Below, one piece after another: positions 25,711 through 33,740 of a stretch of 64,000 nucleotides of DNA (within the stretch, counting starts at the first letter, position 1; each line of letters opens with the position of its first letter). Below the pieces are notes generated by a model. That model did no database searches. It was given only the letters and a program-made list of their open reading frames with translations, and had not been told where the DNA came from. Origin of the DNA: Hufsiella arboris (lineage in GTDB: Bacteria > Bacteroidota > Bacteroidia > Sphingobacteriales > Sphingobacteriaceae). The stretch covers positions 186,001 to 250,000 of the forward strand of contig NZ_WVHT01000001.1 in NCBI RefSeq assembly GCF_009834875.1, read 5' to 3'. The translations under genes were made by a program, and so were the position numbers.

Positions 25711-26832
25711 CTAATTTCCGGCCGCCGGCTTTACGTTCTTCACCTCCGAGCTGTCACGAATTTCTTCTGAAGCGGTTTTGACAAGTTGCTCGCCATCCTT
25801 CAGGTCGCCATAAACTTCCGTCTTGTCTTCCGCCGTTGTTCCGGTTTTAACAGGCACCCAAAAAGCTTTACTGCCCGACACCCGGATCACATAAATGCCT
25901 GTCGTTGAATTTAAAACTGCCGAAGAGGGAACAATAAAAGTGGGTATGCTGCCCTGCAGGGGAATATTCACTTCGGCAACCATTCCGGGTAAAAGCGTTT
26001 TATCCTTATTCAGTACGTCCATTTCAATACGTTGAGAACGCAGTTTACTATCGAGAGCGCCAGCCAACCGTGCGACTTTTGCCGTAAATTCCTGTCCGGG
26101 TAACGATTTTACGGTGAACTTAACCTCTGTTTTATTACTAAGTTCGCCGGAGTATAATTCGGGAACGCTTACCGCCAAACGCAGTTTACTTTGTTCCTGC
26201 AATGTAAACACAGGCATCTCAGATCCTTTTCCCGAAGGACCGACATAAGCGCCCGCGCTCACATTCCTTGAAGTAATAATGCCATCAAACGGCGCACGTA
26301 TCTGAAGGTAATTTTTAGTATCACTTACTTCCCGGTAGGCCGCACGTGCAGCGTCTAACTGCGCCTGATCGGACTTTTGTTTAGCCAATGCGACTTCCAG
26401 GTCATTCGCCGAAACGGTTCCCGGCGTTTTGCTTGTTTCAAGTAATCGGTTGTATGTCGCTTTGCTTGCGAGATATATTGCTTCCTGCGACTTCAGTCTC
26501 GATTCTGCTCCTGAAAGCTGAGCCGTATACTCCGGCGCTTCCAGGACTGCCAAAACCTGCCCGGTATGCACCTGGCTGCCAATATCTGCCTTCATTTTCT
26601 TTATAAAACTGCTGACCTTCGCATACAGATCCACCTGTTGATACGCGACAAGCTCACCAGGAATCTTTACAGATGAAGCCAGTTTTCCGCTGCTTACAGC
26701 CACCACTTCTGTAACCGGAGCCTGTGTAGTATCTGTTTTTTCCTGATCCTTGCTTTCAGATGATCCGCAAGCTTGAAGTAATATGGCCGCCGACAAGATG
26801 CTCAGTATATTTTTTATCGCAAACTTATTCAT
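25711..26832 (-). CDS. RND efflux periplasmic adaptor (membrane fusion lipoprotein)
   Basis: This 373-residue protein has a lipobox near ILLQACGSS (Cys about 22), a barrel-sandwich segment (VDLYAKVSSFIKKMKADIG; LQIRAPFDGIITSRNVSAGA), an alpha-hairpin between about 110 and 170, and beta-barrel and membrane-proximal domains to the end. It bridges the inner-membrane RND pump and the TolC channel. It is the last gene of the tolC-permease-adaptor operon, 11 bp after the permease gene. This order, with the outer-membrane factor first, is common in Bacteroidota. Confidence 0.93.
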   Translation of the reverse strand: MNKFAIKNILSILSAAILLQACGSSESKDQEKTDTTQAPVTEVVAVSSGKLASSVKIPGELVAYQQVDLYAKVSSFIKKMKADIGSQVHTGQVLAVLEAPEYTAQLSGAESRLKSQEAIYLASKATYNRLLETSKTPGTVSANDLEVALAKQKSDQAQLDAARAAYREVSDTKNYLQIRAPFDGIITSRNVSAGAYVGPSGKGSEMPVFTLQEQSKLRLAVSVPELYSGELSNKTEVKFTVKSLPGQEFTAKVARLAGALDSKLRSQRIEMDVLNKDKTLLPGMVAEVNIPLQGSIPTFIVPSSAVLNSTTGIYVIRVSGSKAFWVPVKTGTTAEDKTEVYGDLKDGEQLVKTASEEIRDSSEVKNVKPAAGN

Positions 26833-26843
26833 ATTGTAATTAG

Positions 26844-29800
26844 CTAATTTTTAAGGTTGATATAATGCAGGCTTTCTTCATCTTCCGGATCAAGGGAAAT
26901 ACTTTTTACGCTAGCCTTACCCTGTCCCCAGGCGAAAACCAAAGGTAAAATAAACAATGCGGCGAAGGTGGAAGCGATCAAACCGCCAACAACGGCCCGA
27001 CCCAATGGCGAAGACTGATCGCCCGCCTCACCCAAACCACTTGCCATTGGAATCATGCCTACTACCATCGCAAGCGCCGTCATCAGGATCGGACGCATCC
27101 GCAAGGCCGCAGCTTCTTTTGCCGACAGTACCGCGTTCGCATTCTGCATCCGTATTTCCTCTGCGTTTGTAATCAGCAATACGGCGTTGGAAATGGACAC
27201 ACCGACAGACATGATCATACCCATATATGACTGCAGATTGAGCGTTGAACCGGTTATTACGAGTAAAGTTAACGATCCGAGAATTACCGCAGGCACCGTC
27301 GCCAGTACAATTCCAGAAACTTTAAACGACTGGAAGTTGGCTGCCAGCATCAGGAATATAACTATAATAGCGACGAGTAACCCGCTTTCAAGGCTATCCA
27401 TTGTATCGGTAAGTGTGTTACTCAAACCGATCTGTTCCACGTTTAAACCGCGCGGCAGCTTTCCAAGATTTTTTATCGCGGCCTGAATGTCTTTTGATGC
27501 CGATCCAAGATCATGGTTATTTAGATTCGCTGTTACCGACAACAAGGGCGTGGCCCCGAGATTATCGTTTTCACCATAAGTAGTTCCGGGAGTAAGCGTC
27601 GCCACATCTCCCAAAACCGGACGGGCCGAATTTCTTGATAACGGAATTTCGCTCATATCGTTTATACTGCTCATCTTACTTTCGGGCACCTGTAACTGCA
27701 CTGCATAGCTGTATCCACCCTTTTCATCGATCCAGATATTTTTTTCCGTATACCGGGAAGACGATGTACTTGCGATCAGCGAACGCGAAATGTCGTTCAT
27801 GTCAACGCCAAGCTGTGCAGCTCGTACGCGATCTACTTCCACGTTAACAGCCGGATATTTTGTAGACTGTGACATTTGCACATCACGCAGGTAACTTATT
27901 TTATTCAGCTCTCCGATCAGCTTTTGCGCATATTGCTCATTCAGCTTCTTATTTCTTCCTGAGACACGCACTTCAACTGGTGTCGGTGAGCCCTGGCTAA
28001 GGATCTTGTCGGTTAATTCGATGGGCTCAAACGACACTTTTGTATACGGAAGTTTCTCTTTCAGGTCTTTGCGAATTTTTTCTTTTAAACCGTCAAGATC
28101 TGTTTTATAGCCTTCCGACAAACCAACCTGGATAACTGCCTCGTGCGGCTGAGCCATCCATAAAAATATCGGGCTGGTTGAAAACAAAGGAGGGTGTGTT
28201 CCGACATACGCGGAGGTAATCGAAATATTTTCAGGACCAGTTATTTTCTTTATTTCATTGATAGCGGTTAAAGTTCTTTTTTCCGTCAGCTCAATTCGTG
28301 TTCCTTCCGGCGCGCGTAAGCGGAGTTGGAACTGAGATCCGTTAACTTTTGGCAATACATCGCGGCCGATTGTACTCATCAACAGGAATGCCAGCAGGCA
28401 TGTGGCGACCAGGTAAACCGAAACGATGATTCTACGATAAGGCATCATTCGGTCGATGAACGCCATATAACGGCGCCTTAATTTCTCAAACCGGCTGATC
28501 TTTCCATTATTATCGCTGTCGGCTTTTTCAACAAGCGCTCTCTTCTGAGCCCAGGTATCATGCTCTTCTTTCGGATCTAAACCAGCCGCCGCATATTCCT
28601 CTGCATCGCTCAGGTTCTCCCCTTTGGCATTTTTATGATGATGCACTTTCATGATCCAGTTGGCCATCACCGGAACAAAGGTTTGCGCCAGAAAATAGGA
28701 AGCGACCATACTAAAGCCGATAGCAAGCGCCAATGGAAGAAAAAGCGATCCGGGAATGCCCCCCATCGTAAAGGCCGGTGCGAACACCGCCAGGATACAG
28801 AACAGGATCAGCAATTTTGGAAAGGCAATTTCCTTACATGCATCCCAAATTGCCAGCGCCTTGGGCTTATTCATATCGAGGTGCTGGTGGATATTTTCAA
28901 TTGTCACCGTACTTTCGTCAACCAAAATTCCTATGGCAAGAGCAAGGCCGCTAAGGGTCATGATGTTTATCGTCTGACCGAATAAACTTAAAAACAACAC
29001 CGACGATATAATCGCGACAGGAATCGTCAGGATTACAATCAGTGCTCCACGTAAATCTCCCAGGAACAGGAATACCATTAATCCGGTTAATATGGCTCCG
29101 ATAACACCTTCACTTATCAAGCTCTTTACTGAGTTCATTACATAAGCCGACTGGTCGAACTCATAACTTAGCTTAACATCATCAGGCAACTGGCTCTGCA
29201 TTTTCGGAAGCGCTTTTTTCAAACTCTGCACCACTTCCCAGGTAGAAGCGGATGCACTTTTCGCGACACTCAGGTAAACTGAGCGCTTGCCGTTTACTAG
29301 TCCGTAGCCCACAGTCACGTCGGCACCATCTTCAATTTTTGCCACATCCCGCAGGTACAGGTTCTGGACACCTCCTTTGAACAAGGGAATATTTTCGAAG
29401 TCCTTAATATTATGTACTGTTGTGTTCGTTGGCGTGATGTAGTTTTTATCGCCAATCCGCACATTCCCCGAAGGAGCAGTAAGATTGTTCAACCGCAATG
29501 CTTCCACCAGTTGATCGGGTGATAAATTATGCGAGCGAAGCTGCTCCGGGTCTACTTTCACCAAAACAGTCCGTACATTTCCACCAAACGGAGGCGCGGA
29601 AACGAGGCCTGGAATCGAGGTGAAAGAAGCTCTGACATACACATTGGCCAGATCGAGCAATTCATTGTTACTTCGCGTGGCGCTACTCAGCACGAGCTGG
29701 CCCACAGGGAGCGTGGAGGCATCAAAGCGAATAATAAAAGGTGGATTGGACCCTGGCGGAAAGATAGCCTGGATCCGGTTTGAAAACGCCGAAACCTCAG

Positions 29801-30116
29801 CAGCCGCCTGTGCCATGTTGGTGCCCGGATAAAAATTGATTTTCATCAGTGTCAATCCCTGGATATTCTTGGTTTCTATGCTCTTAACACCGTTAACGAA
29901 AAGCAGGATATTGATATACTGTTTTCCGAACATGGTTTCCATCTGCGAGGGCGTATAACCAGCGAATGGATGGGAAAGATAAATTACCGGCAGATCAAGT
30001 TTCGGGAAAATATCCACCTTGATCGTAGTCGCCGACTTGATCCCGAAGAAAAGCAAACCGGCAACCAGCACCATGATCGTTACAGGTTTACGAAGGGCGA
30101 AGCGTATTAAATTCAT
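26844..30116 (-). CDS. RND efflux permease (AcrB/HAE-like) with an EF-hand loop in the central cytoplasmic segment
   Basis: This 1090-residue protein has the duplicated RND layout: TM1 at about 13-31, a periplasmic porter region, a TM block at about 338-490, then the second half. The proton-relay position in TM4 reads GILVDESTVTIEN (Asp400, Glu401), where AcrB has two Asp. Between the two halves (about 490-560) the cytoplasmic loop is longer than in AcrB and contains a perfect EF-hand loop, DSDNNGKISRFE (533-544). It exports drugs, metals or lipids by proton antiport; metal-type CusA motifs were not seen. It is co-transcribed with TolC (8 bp upstream) and adaptor (11 bp downstream). Confidence 0.94.
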   Translation of the reverse strand: MNLIRFALRKPVTIMVLVAGLLFFGIKSATTIKVDIFPKLDLPVIYLSHPFAGYTPSQMETMFGKQYINILLFVNGVKSIETKNIQGLTLMKINFYPGTNMAQAAAEVSAFSNRIQAIFPPGSNPPFIIRFDASTLPVGQLVLSSATRSNNELLDLANVYVRASFTSIPGLVSAPPFGGNVRTVLVKVDPEQLRSHNLSPDQLVEALRLNNLTAPSGNVRIGDKNYITPTNTTVHNIKDFENIPLFKGGVQNLYLRDVAKIEDGADVTVGYGLVNGKRSVYLSVAKSASASTWEVVQSLKKALPKMQSQLPDDVKLSYEFDQSAYVMNSVKSLISEGVIGAILTGLMVFLFLGDLRGALIVILTIPVAIISSVLFLSLFGQTINIMTLSGLALAIGILVDESTVTIENIHQHLDMNKPKALAIWDACKEIAFPKLLILFCILAVFAPAFTMGGIPGSLFLPLALAIGFSMVASYFLAQTFVPVMANWIMKVHHHKNAKGENLSDAEEYAAAGLDPKEEHDTWAQKRALVEKADSDNNGKISRFEKLRRRYMAFIDRMMPYRRIIVSVYLVATCLLAFLLMSTIGRDVLPKVNGSQFQLRLRAPEGTRIELTEKRTLTAINEIKKITGPENISITSAYVGTHPPLFSTSPIFLWMAQPHEAVIQVGLSEGYKTDLDGLKEKIRKDLKEKLPYTKVSFEPIELTDKILSQGSPTPVEVRVSGRNKKLNEQYAQKLIGELNKISYLRDVQMSQSTKYPAVNVEVDRVRAAQLGVDMNDISRSLIASTSSSRYTEKNIWIDEKGGYSYAVQLQVPESKMSSINDMSEIPLSRNSARPVLGDVATLTPGTTYGENDNLGATPLLSVTANLNNHDLGSASKDIQAAIKNLGKLPRGLNVEQIGLSNTLTDTMDSLESGLLVAIIVIFLMLAANFQSFKVSGIVLATVPAVILGSLTLLVITGSTLNLQSYMGMIMSVGVSISNAVLLITNAEEIRMQNANAVLSAKEAAALRMRPILMTALAMVVGMIPMASGLGEAGDQSSPLGRAVVGGLIASTFAALFILPLVFAWGQGKASVKSISLDPEDEESLHYINLKN
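28485..28520 (-). other. EF-hand calcium-binding loop inside the RND permease
   Basis: Codons 533-544 encode D-S-D-N-N-G-K-I-S-R-F-E. Positions 1, 3, 5, 6, 8 and 12 all match the canonical EF-hand loop (Asp, Asp, Asn, Gly, Ile, Glu). Flanking sequence (RALVEKA before, KLRRRYMAF after) could form the entering and leaving helices. Only one loop is present. Confidence 0.65.
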
Positions 30117-30124
30117 ATCGCGGG

Positions 30125-31522
30125 TTAAAGTTCGTTAGCAAATAAATTGAAATCGCCGGAAGCTGCCGCACGCAAGAGTAAGGCCTGCCAGATATTGTTA
30201 TAGGCGATATCACGATCAGTTTCTGCACGTATCAACGTATATCGCGCCTGGCTTACGTCCACAAGGTTGGTTAAGCCATTTTTATAAAGCACAGACTTTT
30301 GTATCCAGGCTTCTGATGCAGCTTTGAGCTGCACGGGAGCTTCGTTATAATTCTGTAAAGCATTCCTAATTTTCGTATCGGAAAGGGTCAGCTGTGCGTT
30401 AAGCTCCTGGTTAGTCAGGTCGTATTCCTGCTGCAAACCCTGACTGATATAGCGCTGCGCCTTCACCTGTTGTGAAATCCGCAGAGGCTGTGTTAGGTTC
30501 CATGTAAGCCCGATACCTACCAGGTAATTTGTACGCGTGGGGTTTACTCCGTCAAAGTAATTTTGCGTAAACGATGTTTGATCGGCCGCGTAGTTATTAT
30601 TAAACCCTGAACCACGTGTTTGCAGAACACCTACGAAGGTAAAAGCGGGATAGTTGAAACTTCGATAATAACTCGTTTGGTTCTGGCTGATCTCAACAAG
30701 ACTTTTATAATATTTAAGCAAGGGATGATTTTCCGTTGAGCCGGCAGATACCAGGATATCTTTTGGGATAGATGACAAAAACACACTGTCGAGCCTGAAC
30801 TCCTGGGGCTGCATATTCAGCAGAACAGCCAGATTTTTTGCCTGCTCCTGTTCGTAATCCACTGCTTTTGTAAGAGTAATTCTTGCGCCAGAAACTTCGG
30901 CGCTGGCCTGGGAAGAATCTACGCCTGCAATCAGACCGTTTTTTACGCGTGTAACTACGATATGCCTGAAAGTATCGGCCCGGCTTAGGTTTTTGCGGTA
31001 AGATTCAGTAAGCTTTTGCGCTGCCAAAAGATTGAGATAAGCAGAAGCCACTTTTACCTTTTGCTGAAATATCTCCTGCTGCAGATCGTTGTTGTCACGC
31101 TCATAAACCGCCTCAGCCGTTTTTATCCTGGCCTTCGCACGCCCAAATGCAAAAAAATCCCAGTTGACATTGGTTAGATACAATGCACCAAAGGATGCAT
31201 TCCAGTTCTGATGATCGAGCGGCAGTCCTGAAGACGCCACACCGAGACCGCCAAAACTGTATAAAGGACCATTTTGTCCGTTAATAGTGCCATAGTCCTG
31301 CTGGGCGCCGATACTAAGATTAGGCAGGTAATCGCGTTTGGCCTGAGTTACACCCGCTTTGGAAGCCTCTGCATAATATGACTTGGCCTTGATCGTTTTG
31401 TAATTATCTACCGCAAGCTGAAGGGCTTCTTTCATCGAAAGCTGTTGCTGAGCGTTTACAAAACCGGCATATAAAAAAATCGAAAGGAATAGTGTCGTTC
31501 TGATTATCTTCATGTAAGACAA
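30125..31522 (-). CDS. TolC-family outer-membrane efflux channel
   Basis: This 465-residue protein has a signal peptide (FLSIFLYAGFVNAQQQ) and the two-repeat OEP fold: LSMKEALQLAVDNYKTIKAK at the start, long helices with NLLAAQKLTESYRKNLSRAD, and the repeat end GLTNLVDVSQARYTLIRAET. It forms the exit duct of the tripartite pump. It is the first gene of the efflux operon; its promoter carries the same direct repeats as the two-component genes upstream, which points to direct control by that response regulator. Confidence 0.93.
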   Translation of the reverse strand: MSYMKIIRTTLFLSIFLYAGFVNAQQQLSMKEALQLAVDNYKTIKAKSYYAEASKAGVTQAKRDYLPNLSIGAQQDYGTINGQNGPLYSFGGLGVASSGLPLDHQNWNASFGALYLTNVNWDFFAFGRAKARIKTAEAVYERDNNDLQQEIFQQKVKVASAYLNLLAAQKLTESYRKNLSRADTFRHIVVTRVKNGLIAGVDSSQASAEVSGARITLTKAVDYEQEQAKNLAVLLNMQPQEFRLDSVFLSSIPKDILVSAGSTENHPLLKYYKSLVEISQNQTSYYRSFNYPAFTFVGVLQTRGSGFNNNYAADQTSFTQNYFDGVNPTRTNYLVGIGLTWNLTQPLRISQQVKAQRYISQGLQQEYDLTNQELNAQLTLSDTKIRNALQNYNEAPVQLKAASEAWIQKSVLYKNGLTNLVDVSQARYTLIRAETDRDIAYNNIWQALLLRAAASGDFNLFANEL

Positions 31523-31551
31523 TTTTTGCGTGTACGCGTGACGTAATGCCG

Positions 31552-31585
31552 CAAAACTATCCGATCATTTTGAAGCAATTTTGAA
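31552..31585 (-). promoter_or_regulatory. Efflux operon promoter with response-regulator direct repeats
   Basis: On the minus strand two TTCAAAA half-sites (31579-31585 and 31568-31574) lie 11 bp apart, then 8 bp, then TAGTTTTG (31552-31559), which matches the TAnnTTTG -7 box. No proper -33 box is present, so the repeats probably take its place as activator sites for the OmpR-type regulator encoded upstream. Confidence 0.7.
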
Positions 31586-31629
31586 GTCTTGATACAAAAT
31601 AGAAAACTGTATAAAAAAATGACGATTGA

Positions 31630-32955
31630 TTAAACAATAGCCGGCGAATCCAATAAAATTCCGACCTGCTTTTCTTCAAAGGCTTCAGCAATAGCGGGCG
31701 ATTTAGTAAACTCCACCTGAAGAATATGATAGCCTTCAAGATAGTTATAGGAAATATGAAACCCGTTTACGTTGCAAATCTGTTTGACGATAGCCAGTCC
31801 GAGACCAACGCTCTCCGCGCACTGGTTGCTTTTCTTAAACCGCTGAAATAACTGCTCCGCGGGAATTTCCAGTGGTGACCCTGTATTCTTAATCGTTAAT
31901 GAGTGTGAAGTAAGAGTCACGACTATAGAGCCGTTCTCCCAATTATAACGAATGGCATTACTCAACAGGTTAGTCAGCAGAATTTCGGCAAGCGAGGGAT
32001 GAATGCGTAGCGAAACTTTCTTGTCGACGTTTTTAACGAGGCTGATATTTTTGAGTTGAATCCAGTTTTCGAAAGAAGCCAATACACTATTGGTTATTTT
32101 GCAGAAGCGAAGATCTTCGGCCGCTTCATATTCAAGGTTTTCCAGCTTGGTAAGCAGCAGCAGTGAGCGGTTAATCCTGACTAGTTTCTCGATCGCATTT
32201 TGCATATCGCCGATCAGGTCAGCCTGCTCGGCACTAATGTCTGTTTCAGCAAACAGCTCAAGTTTACTCCTGATGATTGCCAGCGGAGTTTGCAGTTCAT
32301 GCGACGCGTTCTCACTAAACTCCTTCATTTTTGAATAATCATCAGCAGCTTTATCCGTCATCTTTTTCAGGAAACTGTTCAATTGCCTGAACTCTTTGGT
32401 ATTCGTTTCAGGCAGCTCCAGCTTTTCGCGCTGCCGCAGGCTGAAAACTTGTATAGTATCGAGCGTTTTTTGAAAGGATGAAAGTATGTATTTAGAAACC
32501 AGGCGAGTAGTTATAACGATCAATAAAATAATTAAGGCCATTTTCCAGAAAACAGCCCGCAGCATGCCATTTAATATTTCCTTACTTTTGGTAACATCGT
32601 TATACGATGATATTTTATAGTAGCTATCATTTATGTTATAAAAAGAGCTTACCGTCAGCTTGCATTCGTTTTGATTTCTATTGCGGTTAAACCGCTGTTC
32701 TTCACTTACCTCGACCTTATTTACCGGCAGCGCTGCCACCCGTTCAATTGTAATGGGATGACTGATGGTGAACTGCTGAGGAGCAGCACCGCTCTTTAGC
32801 TGCATGGCAATATGATTGTTCAGATCAGTAAGCCGAACCGTTTCTGACGTATCCATCCTTTCCTTGATGCTGCGGTACGAGATGAACATGCTGACCGGGG
32901 TAACCAACACAAAAATTATGATGAACCAGATGGTAAATTTGTCCACTAACCTCAT
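31630..32955 (-). CDS. Sensor histidine kinase of the efflux-linked two-component system
   Basis: This 441-residue protein has TM1 at about 9-27, an extracytoplasmic domain to about 138, TM2 at about 139-158, then a HisKA domain with the phospho-acceptor in SENASHELQTPLAIIRS, an N-box NLLSNAIRYN and a G-box ESVGLGLAIVKQI. The ATG overlaps the end of the response regulator by 4 bp (ATGA), so the pair is translationally coupled. It lies 107 bp upstream of the TolC gene. The signal is unknown; envelope stress or a pump substrate would be typical. Confidence 0.93.
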   Translation of the reverse strand: MRLVDKFTIWFIIIFVLVTPVSMFISYRSIKERMDTSETVRLTDLNNHIAMQLKSGAAPQQFTISHPITIERVAALPVNKVEVSEEQRFNRNRNQNECKLTVSSFYNINDSYYKISSYNDVTKSKEILNGMLRAVFWKMALIILLIVITTRLVSKYILSSFQKTLDTIQVFSLRQREKLELPETNTKEFRQLNSFLKKMTDKAADDYSKMKEFSENASHELQTPLAIIRSKLELFAETDISAEQADLIGDMQNAIEKLVRINRSLLLLTKLENLEYEAAEDLRFCKITNSVLASFENWIQLKNISLVKNVDKKVSLRIHPSLAEILLTNLLSNAIRYNWENGSIVVTLTSHSLTIKNTGSPLEIPAEQLFQRFKKSNQCAESVGLGLAIVKQICNVNGFHISYNYLEGYHILQVEFTKSPAIAEAFEEKQVGILLDSPAIV

Positions 32956-33635
32956 ATCGCTGTCGATTTAAATCTGTATCCAAGCCCGTAAACCGTGTCG
33001 ATATAATCTACACCGTTTAATGAACTGATTTTCCTGCGCAGGTTTTTTACGTGCTGATACACAAAATCCAGGTTCGCCAGGTTGTCGGTATAATCACCCC
33101 ATAAATGTTCGGCGATGGCCTGCCGCGATAAAACCCTGTTTTTGTTTACAAGAAAGTACAAAAGTAGTTCAAATTCTTTACGTGTAATGTCAAGAAATTT
33201 ACTGTTCACAGTTGCTTCCAGCGTGTCGGTATTCAACGCAATTTCGTTAAACGTGATGACATGATCGCCATTTAACTGCTTACGGCGGTAGATAGCACGA
33301 AGTCTTGCCTGCAACTCTGACAAGTGGAAAGGTTTGGTGATGTAATCGTCGGCGCCTCGCTCCAGGCCCACGATTTTGTCGTCCAGTGAATCTTTGGCTG
33401 AGATGATCAACACGCCGCTGCTGATATTTTTAGTCCGTATGAATTTCAGGATTTCCAGGCCGTTGCCATCGGGAAGCATGATATCCAGCAAAATACAGTC
33501 GTAGGTGTACTGCGAAAGTTTATCGACAGCCTGCTCATAATTTTCTGCGTGCTCGCAAATATTATTATCCTGCGATAAAAATTCCAGCATACTTGCAGCC
33601 AGCTCCTTATTGTCTTCAACGGCTAGTATCTTCAT
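32952..33635 (-). CDS. OmpR/PhoB-family response regulator
   Basis: The protein has 227 residues from ATG 33635; the frame runs up to 33680, but the receiver domain begins directly at MKILAVEDNKE. The phospho-acceptor is Asp51 in DCILLDIMLPDGNG, with Lys in ITKPFHLSEL. The C-terminal winged helix (FDLLLYF-like, YQHVKNLRRKISSL, TVYGLGYRF) is of the OmpR class, which binds direct repeats. Exactly such repeats lie upstream of this gene and of the efflux operon. The -7 box ends 5 bp before the ATG, so the mRNA may be leaderless. Confidence 0.93.
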   Translation of the reverse strand: MKILAVEDNKELAASMLEFLSQDNNICEHAENYEQAVDKLSQYTYDCILLDIMLPDGNGLEILKFIRTKNISSGVLIISAKDSLDDKIVGLERGADDYITKPFHLSELQARLRAIYRRKQLNGDHVITFNEIALNTDTLEATVNSKFLDITRKEFELLLYFLVNKNRVLSRQAIAEHLWGDYTDNLANLDFVYQHVKNLRRKISSLNGVDYIDTVYGLGYRFKSTAI

Positions 33636-33640
33636 ACTCA

Positions 33641-33674
33641 CAAAGATAAAACGGAATTCTGAACGAATTTTGAA
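33641..33674 (-). promoter_or_regulatory. Autoregulatory promoter of the response regulator gene
   Basis: On the minus strand TTCAAAA (33668-33674) and TTCAGAA (33657-33663) lie 11 bp apart, then 8 bp, then TATCTTTG (33641-33648, TAnnTTTG). Repeat period, orientation and distance to the -7 box are identical to those before the TolC gene. Confidence 0.7.
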
Positions 33675-33740
33675 GCACACTCATTAGCCGGCTCTCAATC
33701 TCATCCCCATTTTTTATATTTACCCTTCACCTTAAGCGAC

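Noticed and set aside
26957-29832. Several plus-strand open frames of 70-140 codons within the efflux permease
   Set aside because: They are antisense to a clear RND permease, with no family resemblance, and reflect codon bias of the real gene.
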